NCBI RefSeq assembly: GCF_028550395.1 | Contig: NZ_JAQQKW010000001.1 | Coordinates: 558,001 to 622,000, forward strand | Length of the DNA: 64,000 bases | From: Asticcacaulis currens | Lineage (GTDB): Bacteria > Pseudomonadota > Alphaproteobacteria > Caulobacterales > Caulobacteraceae | Reading direction: 5' to 3' | Part shown: positions 29,520 through 37,219 of the stretch, piece by piece | Position numbering within the stretch: position 1 is the stretch's first letter | Layout of the letters: the number at the start of each line of letters is the position of its first letter | Notes under the pieces: generated by a model | What the model was told of the DNA's origin: nothing | The model's database searches: none | What the model saw: only the letters and a program-made list of their open reading frames with translations | Translations under genes and position numbers: made by a program

Positions 29520-30840
29520 CGGTCATGCCCATCTCAACGAAGAGGTTCCTGCAGAACCGCCTGCCACACCCACGGGCCTGACATCGGGTGTCGAGGTGGT
29601 GACCTTCGGCTGCCGTCTCAATTCCTACGAGTCAGAACAGATTCGCAAGGTCGCCGCTGAAGACGGGCTCGACGGAGCTATCATTTTCAACACCTGCGCC
29701 GTGACGGGCGAGGCCGTGCGTCAGGCACGTCAGGCCATCCGCCGCGCGCGCAAGGAAAACCCGGACGCGCGCCTGATCGTTACCGGCTGCGCGGCTCAAA
29801 CCGATCCTGACACTTTCGCCACTATGGGAGAAGTTGATTTCATTATCGGCAATGGCAACAAAGCCAAGGCTGGGGCCTACGCGCTGACGCCCGACTCAGC
29901 GCGCATTGCGGTCAACGACATCTTTTCGGTGCGTGAAACCGCTGGTCATCTGATTGACGGGTTGAAGGACCGCGCCCGCGCCTATGTCGAGGTCCAGAAC
30001 GGCTGCGATCACCGCTGCACCTTCTGCATCATCCCCTACGGGCGTGGTAATTCACGCTCTGCGGCGGCGGGTGATGTTGTGGGGCAGATTTCGCGGCTGG
30101 TCGCTGAAGGCTATAATGAGGTGGTTCTGACGGGGGTCGATCTCACGTCCTGGGGCAATGATCTGCCGGGTCAGCCGCAACTGGGGCATTTGGTGGCGCG
30201 TATTCTCAAGCACGTGCCCGACCTTAACCGTCTGCGTCTGTCGTCTATTGATGCGGCGGAAATCGACGACACCCTGCTGCGCCTGTTTGCCGAAGAAGAG
30301 CGTCTGGCCCCCTATCTGCACCTGTCCTTGCAGCACGGCGATGACCTGATCCTCAAGCGCATGAAGCGTCGCCACCTACGCGATGACGCCATCAAACTGG
30401 TGCAGCAGGTGCGCGCATTGCGCCCGGACGTGGCCTTCGGGGCCGATATGATTGCGGGGTTTCCGACCGAAAGCGAAGCGCACTTCGCCAATTCGCTGGC
30501 TCTGGTCGATGAGTGCGACCTAGCCTTCCTGCACGTCTTCCCCTACAGCCCGCGCCCGCAGACCCCGGCGGCGAAAATTCCGCAACTGCCACGCGCCCTG
30601 ATCAAGGAGCGCGCCGCGCGTCTGCGCGCTAAGGCGGCGGAGGCCCTGACGCGACATCTCGATAAGCAGGTGGGGCGCGAGGTCTCGGCAGTTGTCGAAA
30701 AGCCCGGCTTTGCCCGCGCGGCGGACTTTACCGAGGTGCTTTTTGACGCTGACGCGCCAGAGAAAGTAAATGTCGGGGGTATTGCCTCTTTGCGTATTAC
30801 CGGCCATGACGGAAAACGCGCGCGGGCTATGCTGAAATAG
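29512..30840 (+). CDS. mtaB: tRNA (t6A37) methylthiotransferase MtaB
   Basis: This radical-SAM enzyme converts t6A37 to ms2t6A37 in ANN-decoding tRNAs. The protein is 442 aa. The N-terminal UPF0004 domain has its three cluster cysteines in FGCRLNSYE, NTCAVTGEA and TGCAAQTDP. The radical-SAM CxxxCxxC is CDHRCTFC near residue 164, followed by IIPYGRGNSRS. The C-terminal TRAM-like segment is short. The NTCAVTGEA and GCRLN forms fit MtaB rather than MiaB or RimO. It lies between dapF and ftsY, the conserved alphaproteobacterial order. Confidence 0.93.
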   Translation: MADGHAHLNEEVPAEPPATPTGLTSGVEVVTFGCRLNSYESEQIRKVAAEDGLDGAIIFNTCAVTGEAVRQARQAIRRARKENPDARLIVTGCAAQTDPDTFATMGEVDFIIGNGNKAKAGAYALTPDSARIAVNDIFSVRETAGHLIDGLKDRARAYVEVQNGCDHRCTFCIIPYGRGNSRSAAAGDVVGQISRLVAEGYNEVVLTGVDLTSWGNDLPGQPQLGHLVARILKHVPDLNRLRLSSIDAAEIDDTLLRLFAEEERLAPYLHLSLQHGDDLILKRMKRRHLRDDAIKLVQQVRALRPDVAFGADMIAGFPTESEAHFANSLALVDECDLAFLHVFPYSPRPQTPAAKIPQLPRALIKERAARLRAKAAEALTRHLDKQVGREVSAVVEKPGFARAADFTEVLFDADAPEKVNVGGIASLRITGHDGKRARAMLK

Positions 30841-30887
30841 CCCCTCACCCCGACCCTCTCCCGCCACCGGGCGAGGGGGAGATACTG

Positions 30888-31829
30888 ATGACCGAGAAAA
30901 AACCCGGCTGGTTTTCGCGCCTGACGCAGGGCCTGTCGAAGACCTCTCAGCAACTGACCGAGCAGGTGACGAGCGTCTTCGTCGCCAACAAAACGCTGGA
31001 CGCTGCCGCCGTCGAGGCGCTGGAGGACATGCTGATCGAAAGCGATTTCGGTCCCCATATCGCTGCCTCCATCGCGGGCAAGATGGCCGCCAAAAAATTC
31101 GCTTCGACCGATGACCACGCCGTTAAGGAGGCGTTGGCCGAGGCCATTGCCGAGGAACTGAAAGGCCGCGAGGACAGCTTTGACCCGCTGTCGGGCCCCA
31201 AGCCCTACATCGTGCTGTTTGTCGGAGTGAACGGGTCGGGCAAGACGACGACTCTTGGCAAGATCGCCGCCTCACTGACGGCGAAGGGCGCGAAGGTGCT
31301 GATCGTGGCGGGAGATACTTTCCGCGCCGCTGCCGTCGAGCAGCTCAAGGTATGGGCCGAACGCGCGAAGGCTGACTTTATGGGTCGCAAAACCGGGGCC
31401 GATGCGGCCGGTCTGGCCTACGACGCCACGCTGCGCGCCAAGGAAGAGGGCTATGATGTCGTTCTGATCGACACGGCGGGTCGCCTTCAGAACAAGCAGC
31501 AACTGATGGATGAGCTGTTGAAGATCGTCCGCGTCATTAAGAAGGTCGATGCGGATGCCCCGCACGAGACGCTTCTGGTGCTCGATGCCACGGTGGGCCG
31601 CAACGCGCTCAGTCAGGAACAGATATTCGGGCGTCAGGCCTTTGTGTCGGGCCTTGTCATGACCAAGCTGGACGGCACGGCGCGTGGCGGCATCCTTGTC
31701 CCGATCGCCAAGGCCTCTGACGCGCCGATCAAGCTGATCGGCGTGGGGGAAGATATCGACGACCTGCAACCGTTCCGCGCCAATGCTTTTGCCCGCTCGA
31801 TGGTCGGGCTTGAACCCCTTGGAGAGTAA
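30888..31829 (+). CDS. ftsY: Signal recognition particle receptor FtsY
   Basis: FtsY docks SRP-ribosome complexes at the membrane. The protein is 313 aa and lacks the long acidic A domain of the E. coli form; the N-terminus is short (MTEKKPGWFSRLTQGLSK). The N domain is followed by the GTPase domain: G1 GVNGSGKTTTLGK near residue 111, DTAGRLQNKQQLMDEL, and G4 TKLDGTARGG. The 47-bp gap after mtaB holds a GC hairpin (CTCCCG/CGGGCGAG region), and GGGGAG provides the Shine-Dalgarno. Confidence 0.96.
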   Translation: MTEKKPGWFSRLTQGLSKTSQQLTEQVTSVFVANKTLDAAAVEALEDMLIESDFGPHIAASIAGKMAAKKFASTDDHAVKEALAEAIAEELKGREDSFDPLSGPKPYIVLFVGVNGSGKTTTLGKIAASLTAKGAKVLIVAGDTFRAAAVEQLKVWAERAKADFMGRKTGADAAGLAYDATLRAKEEGYDVVLIDTAGRLQNKQQLMDELLKIVRVIKKVDADAPHETLLVLDATVGRNALSQEQIFGRQAFVSGLVMTKLDGTARGGILVPIAKASDAPIKLIGVGEDIDDLQPFRANAFARSMVGLEPLGE

Positions 31830-31830
31830 A

Positions 31831-32520
31831 ATGTCTACCCCCAAGCCTGAACCGCGCATCGAAATCACCGAGGCTCAGGCCGAGGCCCTGCCCGAAGCGA
31901 TCGTGCCCGACGCCCCGGAACCGGCGGCAACCAACTGGACCAAAACGGCCATTGACTTCGGCCCGGTGGTCGGTTTCGGCCTGAGCTTCTTCATCTTCCG
32001 TGCGCTGAAGGTCGGTGGGACGGACGCCACCGCGCCGATGATCTGGGCGACGGGTGTGCTGATCGTCGTTTCGGTGCTGGCGTTGATCGCCGCCTATATT
32101 ATCGAGAAGCGCGTGGCGTGGATTCCGCTGGTGGCGACCCTGTTCGCGATTCCCATGGGTCTTATGACCATCTTCTTTCACGATCCCGTTTTTATCAAAG
32201 TCAAGGTGACCGTGATCAACCTGCTGATCGGCGGCATTCTGGCGATTGCGGCGCTGATGAAAAAATATCCGCTCAAGAGCCTGATCAAAGACACGCTGAA
32301 GCTCAAGGAAGAGGCCTGGCCCAAGCTGACCTGGCTCTATGTCGGCTTTTATGCCGTAATGGCGCTGGCCAATGAGATTGTCTGGCGCACGCAGTCGGAT
32401 AGTGTGTGGGTGACGTGGAAGATGGCGTCACTCTTTGGCGGACCCATTGTCTTTACACTGATACTGACCCCTTTCCTGATGAAGAATATGCTGCCGGAAA
32501 CGAAGCCGTCCGCCTCCTGA
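31831..32520 (+). CDS. Inner membrane septation protein A (YciB/IspZ family)
   Basis: This 229-aa member of the YciB/IspZ family is an inner-membrane protein linked to cell envelope and septation. An N-terminal polar extension of about 50 residues, rich in Glu, Pro and Ala, precedes five to six hydrophobic helices. Family landmarks are FGPVVGFGLSFFIF, PVFIKVKVTVINLLIGG and WPKLTWLYVGFYAVMALANEIVW. ATG 31831 follows the ftsY stop by one base, with GGAGAG upstream, so it is translationally coupled to ftsY. Confidence 0.9.
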   Translation: MSTPKPEPRIEITEAQAEALPEAIVPDAPEPAATNWTKTAIDFGPVVGFGLSFFIFRALKVGGTDATAPMIWATGVLIVVSVLALIAAYIIEKRVAWIPLVATLFAIPMGLMTIFFHDPVFIKVKVTVINLLIGGILAIAALMKKYPLKSLIKDTLKLKEEAWPKLTWLYVGFYAVMALANEIVWRTQSDSVWVTWKMASLFGGPIVFTLILTPFLMKNMLPETKPSAS

Positions 32521-32607
32521 GGACACTCCGTCAGTATGCGGATGGATTTGTCGTAATTTTGTAGTATAGTGGTGCTTAAATAGCGTCGTTCAGCATGGGG
32601 ACGGCGC

Positions 32608-33210
32608 ATGAAAAAGCACAAGCGTAATCATTTCGAGGGTTCGGACTTGCTGGAAAATTCGCCGTCGCATCTTCTCCATCGGGTGCTGCAAATCGCCCTC
32701 GATATCTATACCGAGGAAACCGGCGATAGTGCCCTGACGCAGCGACAATACGCCCTGCTTCTGGCCGCCGACTCGTCTGAGGGCCTGACCCAGACCGATC
32801 TGGTCAAGGCCACAGGTATTGACCGTTCTACGTTGGCCGACATGGTGGCGCGGCTGATTGCCAAGGGGCTTCTTGCGCGTGAACGTTCGGCCACTGATGC
32901 CCGCGCCAATCTGGTCCGCCTGTCAGACGAAGGTCGTGCGGCCCTGACTGAAATTCGGCCCAAGGTCGAGGCGGCGGATGAGCGCATCTTGTCCCTGCTG
33001 TCCCCGCCCAAGCGCGACAGCTTCCTTAAGCTGCTGCGCCGTATCGCCGCTGTGCGCGAAGAGGATGCCGAAGAGGCGCCGCGCAAGGTGAAGGGCGATA
33101 AGAAAGCTGACAAGAAAAAGAAGGGCAAGAAGGCCGGTAAAAAGCACAAGGAGCCGCTGCCTTTTCCCGCGCTGAACGAAGGCATTGCCTCGGAAAAGCA
33201 GGACGCCTGA
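32608..33210 (+). CDS. MarR family regulator with lysine-rich tail
   Basis: This 200-aa protein has a central MarR winged-helix domain (residues about 20-145). The recognition region is TQTDLVKATGIDRSTLADMV and the wing is around ARERSATDARANLVRLSDEG. The last 50 residues are strikingly basic (KGDKKADKKKKGKKAGKKHK), an extension not typical of MarR that may add nonspecific DNA contact. The target is unknown; no neighbouring operon is an obvious candidate. Confidence 0.88.
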   Translation: MKKHKRNHFEGSDLLENSPSHLLHRVLQIALDIYTEETGDSALTQRQYALLLAADSSEGLTQTDLVKATGIDRSTLADMVARLIAKGLLARERSATDARANLVRLSDEGRAALTEIRPKVEAADERILSLLSPPKRDSFLKLLRRIAAVREEDAEEAPRKVKGDKKADKKKKGKKAGKKHKEPLPFPALNEGIASEKQDA

Positions 33211-33305
33211 TCATACCTCCCCGACGCGCCGGGGAGGGGGGGTGCCCGAACCGTGGGCGAGATGCGGTGGCGGGGGTGTTAGAAGCCCCGATCTCATAAT
33301 TCGTA
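33211..33305 (+). repeat. REP-like GC hairpin
   Basis: CTCCCCG pairs with CGGGGAG around ACGCGC near 33216-33233, followed by further G-rich sequence. It is the same type of hairpin as in the atpA-atpG spacer and lies between two convergent genes. Confidence 0.45.
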
Positions 33306-33596
33306 CTAAATCCGGATATTCAGCAGGCTGCCTGGACGCAGCATCTGCATGTCTTCGGGTTTGGTGCCCTGAGCGATCTCGGCGGCCTTGAAGGTGGCTG
33401 GCGTAACGCCTGCCGGTTTCGGTGCGGGCTGGTCGATGGACGCAGCCTGACCCGTCGCCTGACGGAAAAAAGCCTTCTGAGCCGACAGGGCGTCGTTGAA
33501 ACGCGCGGCGGCGTCGGCGGCCGGTTTCTGCGGGGCAGCCGGTGTAGCGGCGCGACCGAGAAGCATCTGGGACAGGGAAGGCGGGATAGTGCTCAT
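33306..33596 (-). CDS. Small hypothetical protein
   Basis: This 96-aa protein starts MSTIPPSLSQMLLGRAA and ends MLRPGSLLNIRI. It is Ala/Pro/Gln-rich in the middle, with no signal peptide or membrane helix. No family is recognised. Codon usage is like that of its neighbours and the gap to the next gene is normal, so it is probably a real lineage-specific gene. Confidence 0.55.
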   Translation of the reverse strand: MSTIPPSLSQMLLGRAATPAAPQKPAADAAARFNDALSAQKAFFRQATGQAASIDQPAPKPAGVTPATFKAAEIAQGTKPEDMQMLRPGSLLNIRI

Positions 33597-33650
33597 ACCG
33601 CCTTTATGCCGTGATTCAGGTATTTAAATGGTTAATGCCGATTAAGCCTT

Positions 33651-34349
33651 TTACACTTTCAGCTTGGGGCGCACGCGGCTTAAGCCCCCGTCCACCCCCA
33701 ACACCTGCCCGGTAATCCAGTCGTTTTGCGGATCGAGCAGGAAGGCAATGGCGCGCGCGACGTCTTCGGGCTTTCCCAGCCGCCCGAGGGCGTGCATCGA
33801 CTCAGACACGCGACGTCCCGCATCCGATCCGACCAGCCCCGCCGTCAGCGGCGTTTCGACCAGACCGGGGGCGATGGCGTTGATACGCAGGTTTTGCCCC
33901 GCATAGGAGGCTGCCGCCGAACGCGTCAGGCCAATGACCCCCGCCTTGGCGGCGGCAATGGCCTCGTGATTGGCCAGCCCTTCGAGCGCGGCGGCTGACG
34001 ACAGCAACACTACGGAGCCGCCTTCGGTCATGTGCCGGGCGGCGGCGCGCACCGTGGCAAAGGCCGTGGTGAGCGAGGCCGTGATGGTGGCGTCGTACTG
34101 GCTGCGGCTAGTCAGGCCTGCGGATTTCAGCAGCAGCGACCCGGCCAGATTGACCGCCCCGTCTAACTTGCCAGCCTTGGCAAACACGGCGTCCACCGCA
34201 TCGAAATCCGAGGCATCCAGCAGGTAATCCGGGGCGATCGTGCGGTCGCTGCGGGCGGCGGTCATCACCTCGTGCCCGCCCTGCCGCAGATGCTGTACAA
34301 GGCTCTGTCCGATGCCGGACCCTGCTGCAATGATCAGATAACGCGCCAT
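33651..34349 (-). CDS. SDR-family protein lacking the catalytic tyrosine
   Basis: This short-chain dehydrogenase/reductase fold protein is 232 aa. The nucleotide-binding glycine motif is AAGSGIG at about 8-14, NAG-like NLAGS near 68, catalytic-site Ser in LLSSAAA (about 116-118), and PGLVETPL near 161. The YxxxK motif is broken: Lys135 is present (IAAAK), but the Tyr position is Ile131. It may therefore be a non-classical enzyme or a binding protein. It lies 42 bp after the phnE-type permease in the same direction and probably belongs to that operon. Confidence 0.85.
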   Translation of the reverse strand: MARYLIIAAGSGIGQSLVQHLRQGGHEVMTAARSDRTIAPDYLLDASDFDAVDAVFAKAGKLDGAVNLAGSLLLKSAGLTSRSQYDATITASLTTAFATVRAAARHMTEGGSVVLLSSAAALEGLANHEAIAAAKAGVIGLTRSAAASYAGQNLRINAIAPGLVETPLTAGLVGSDAGRRVSESMHALGRLGKPEDVARAIAFLLDPQNDWITGQVLGVDGGLSRVRPKLKV

Positions 34350-34391
34350 AGTCGAACTCCTGTTTGCGCCTTTTACGGCGGACAGGCGGCC

Positions 34392-35207
34392 TCAGACCAG
34401 TCGCTTGCGCAGGGCGGCGGACGTCATGTCGATCAGAATGACGGCGGCAATGATGATCAGGGCGATGGCCGAGACGCGGGCATAGTTGAAGCTGTTGATA
34501 TTGTCGAACAGCACCTGCCCGATCCCCCCAGCGCCGATCAGCCCCAGCACCGTGGCCGAACGTGCACTCGATTCGAAGCGGTAAAGCGCGAAGGAGGTCC
34601 ACAAGGGCCCGACCTGAGGCAGCACACCCCAGACGATTTCCTGAAGGCGGGTACCGCCTGTGGCCCGCACGCCTTCGATGGGCGGCTGATCGACGGCTTC
34701 GACCGCCTCCGAAAACAGCTTGGCCAGCACCCCCGTATTGTGCAGGGCCAGTGCCAGCACCCCGGCCAGCGGCCCTGGCCCCACGGCCACCAGAAAGGCG
34801 GTGCCAAGCACCAACTCGTTGACGGCGCGCAGCATATCCATCGCGCGCCTGACGGGGAAGCTGATCCACGCCGGGGCGATATTGGTGGCACACAAGAGCG
34901 AAAAGGGGATCGCCAGCCCTATCGACAGCACCGTACCCCAGATGGCGACCTGTATCGTCACCCACATTTCGCGAACATAGTAGGCGATGGTTGTCCGGTC
35001 TGAAAAATCAGGATGCAGATAGTCGCGCAAATAGGTGCTTGTATTTCCCCAGTTACGACCCAGAAGCGGCAGATCGCCGATCTGAGCGCCCTTGAAACTG
35101 AGAGCCAGTAAAAGGCCGAACCCCAGCCACAGCCCCCAGGTCAGCAGTTTGTCCCGTAAGGACGTCCGCGGCGGGCGCAGCGCGTCGAGCGAAGCGGTTT
35201 CGGCCAT
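34392..35207 (-). CDS. phnE: Phosphonate/phosphite-type ABC transporter permease
   Basis: This is the membrane component of a PhnCDE-type importer. It is 271 aa with about six helices. The binding-protein-dependent transport signature is visible around EAVEAVDQPPIEGVRATGGT, and the C-terminal SARSATVLGLIGAGGIG stretch is characteristic of PhnE. Its ATG overlaps the stop of phnD by one base (TAATG), so the two are coupled. Confidence 0.9.
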   Translation of the reverse strand: MAETASLDALRPPRTSLRDKLLTWGLWLGFGLLLALSFKGAQIGDLPLLGRNWGNTSTYLRDYLHPDFSDRTTIAYYVREMWVTIQVAIWGTVLSIGLAIPFSLLCATNIAPAWISFPVRRAMDMLRAVNELVLGTAFLVAVGPGPLAGVLALALHNTGVLAKLFSEAVEAVDQPPIEGVRATGGTRLQEIVWGVLPQVGPLWTSFALYRFESSARSATVLGLIGAGGIGQVLFDNINSFNYARVSAIALIIIAAVILIDMTSAALRKRLV

Positions 35208-36262
35208 TATTGCGCGTCGGGCCGTTTATCGGTCAGGGCATCCGGCAGGGCCTGCGGGGCGGCTCTCTGAGCGGCGGCTTCGCGTGAAATCGCCTGAAGG
35301 TCGGACTCAGCCTTGCGGATAGCGGCGGCATCGCCGCCGTTGCGCGCCTTCATCAACGCTTCGGCCGCCTCCATTTCGCGCACGGGCAGAAGGTGCGAAT
35401 TGTCCGCCGGCTTGAACACGCCAAAGATCAGGTTGTTCAGTATCTTGAGCTGACGCTGGCCTTCGGCGTCTGTGCCGGTGCCGTAGGACAGGAAAAAGGA
35501 GCGTATCTTTTCCTTGGTCGCCGGGTCGAGATCCTTGCGATAGATAATGGGGTCTTCGGGTAGGGTTGGAGAGGTCCAGATGATCTTGATCTGCTTCAGC
35601 TTTTCCGGAGATACTTCGGCCATTCGCTCGAGCGAGGCATTGTTGTTGGTGGCCGCATCGACCATGCCGTTGGCCACGGCCTGAAAATTGGCCTCGTGAC
35701 TGCCTGAACGCACGCTCTTGAAGCACTTGGCCGGATCGACCTTGTGCGGCAGGAAGAAGTAGGTCATTGGCGCCAGCGTTCCGGAGGTCGATTTCACATC
35801 CCCAAGGCCAAAGCTGCGCTTGCCATCACATTTCAGCAGGTCTTCGGCGGTCAGCGGGGAATCGGCGCGGGCGATGATAACGCTCTGATAGCCATCGACG
35901 CCCGATGGGTCGGACGAGCGCGCAAAGACCTCGCCATCGGCTCGCCGCACGGCCTCAAGGCCGGAGGCATTGGAAAACCAGCCGACCTGCACCTGATTGA
36001 AGCGCATGGCCTCGATCAGCGCCGTGTAGTTGGAGCCGAAGAAGGGTTTTACCTTCAGCCCGGTCTGCTTTTCCATGTCGGCCAGAAACGGCCGCCACAG
36101 GGGTTCCTGATTCTGCGCATTTTCGGTGGAGAGGATGGAGAAGCTGATTTCCGTGCGTGGGCCTCTGGTCTGATCGACCTTACCACAGCCCGACGTCAGG
36201 AAGGGCAGGGCGATCGCCGAAGCCGACAAACCTCTCAGCATATCCTTGCGCGACAGGGTCAT
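35207..36262 (-). CDS. phnD: Phosphate/phosphite/phosphonate ABC substrate-binding lipoprotein
   Basis: This is the periplasmic binding component, a 351-aa lipoprotein with lipobox LTSGC. The mature part has PhnD family features: ISFSILSTENAQNQEPLWRP, KPFFGSNYTALIEAM and the DVKSTSGTLAP binding loop. The C-terminal 50 residues are an Ala/Gln/Asp-rich extension. ATG 36262 gives a four-base ATGA overlap with phnC and was preferred over an upstream ATG at 36277. The ligand could be phosphonate, phosphite or phosphate; no C-P lyase genes are nearby. Confidence 0.9.
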   Translation of the reverse strand: MTLSRKDMLRGLSASAIALPFLTSGCGKVDQTRGPRTEISFSILSTENAQNQEPLWRPFLADMEKQTGLKVKPFFGSNYTALIEAMRFNQVQVGWFSNASGLEAVRRADGEVFARSSDPSGVDGYQSVIIARADSPLTAEDLLKCDGKRSFGLGDVKSTSGTLAPMTYFFLPHKVDPAKCFKSVRSGSHEANFQAVANGMVDAATNNNASLERMAEVSPEKLKQIKIIWTSPTLPEDPIIYRKDLDPATKEKIRSFFLSYGTGTDAEGQRQLKILNNLIFGVFKPADNSHLLPVREMEAAEALMKARNGGDAAAIRKAESDLQAISREAAAQRAAPQALPDALTDKRPDAQ

Positions 36263-37074
36263 GACGGGTCTCTCCAATAGGCCTGCTCGATCTCAGGGCC
36301 ATAGATTTCGCTCAGGCGGTCCGGGTTCAGGCCATCGGCAGGACCGTCATATACGATCTTGCCGTCCTTGAGGGCCAGAATACGGTCGCAATATTTCATA
36401 GCATAGTCCACCTGATGTAAGGTGACGATGACCCCGACGCCACGGTCTTCGTTGAGATGAACGAGAAGCTCCATCACCTTGCGCGCCGTCACCGGGTCAA
36501 GCGAGGCGACCGGTTCGTCGGCGAGGATAAGGCGGGCATCCTGCACGATGGCCCGCGCAATCGCCCCCCGCTGCTGCTGTCCGCCGGACAGGGTCTTGGC
36601 GCGCTGCGATGCCTTGTCAGCTATGCCCACCGTATCGAGCGCCCGCATTACGCGTTGCTTTTCTTCGGGGGTCCACAGACCGAACAGTCCACGCAGGGGG
36701 GGGATGCGCCCCAGAAGCCCCAGCGCCGCATTAGTAAACAGGCTGAGCCGTCCGACAAGATTGAATTGCTGCGCTACCATGCCGAGATCGGCGCGCGCGG
36801 CCCGTACATCAGCCCCCAGCCGCCCATCCATCTGAACCGTTCGTCCCAGAACGATGACAGGGCCCGAACCGGCATCCCCAAGGATAAGGCCAGACAGGCT
36901 ACGCAACAGGGTCGACTTGCCCGATCCCGAGGGCCCGATCAGGCCAATGCGTTCAGGACGGGTCATGGTGAAGGAGACCTCATCCAGCGCCTTGAATGTC
37001 CGCGCCGCGTCAGGGCTCTGCGCTAGAAGCGCAAAGCTTTTCGACAGTGACTGAACTTCGACCAGGCTCGGCAT
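36259..37074 (-). CDS. phnC: Phosphonate-type ABC transporter ATP-binding protein
   Basis: This is the ATPase of the importer, 271 aa. Walker A is GPSGSGKSTLLRSL near residue 48, the signature is LSGGQQQRGAIARAI, and Walker B is LILADEPVASLDP. The following sequence, GVIVTLHQVDYAMKYCDRI, is typical of PhnC. It is the first gene of the operon phnC-phnD-phnE-SDR. The operon order and overlaps indicate one transcript starting upstream of 37074. Confidence 0.92.
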   Translation of the reverse strand: MPSLVEVQSLSKSFALLAQSPDAARTFKALDEVSFTMTRPERIGLIGPSGSGKSTLLRSLSGLILGDAGSGPVIVLGRTVQMDGRLGADVRAARADLGMVAQQFNLVGRLSLFTNAALGLLGRIPPLRGLFGLWTPEEKQRVMRALDTVGIADKASQRAKTLSGGQQQRGAIARAIVQDARLILADEPVASLDPVTARKVMELLVHLNEDRGVGVIVTLHQVDYAMKYCDRILALKDGKIVYDGPADGLNPDRLSEIYGPEIEQAYWRDPS

Positions 37075-37219
37075 ATGCGTTCACGGGTGCGCCCCGTTCC
37101 CCCCTGTGCTGTCGGTCCCTGACCGTTTTGGCGTTAACAAAGATGAACGTCAGAGTCTTGCCGAAATTTGGGGGCTTTGGCAACCATCGGCCGCAGAGTG
37201 ACGCGAAAGGTCGCAGTCT

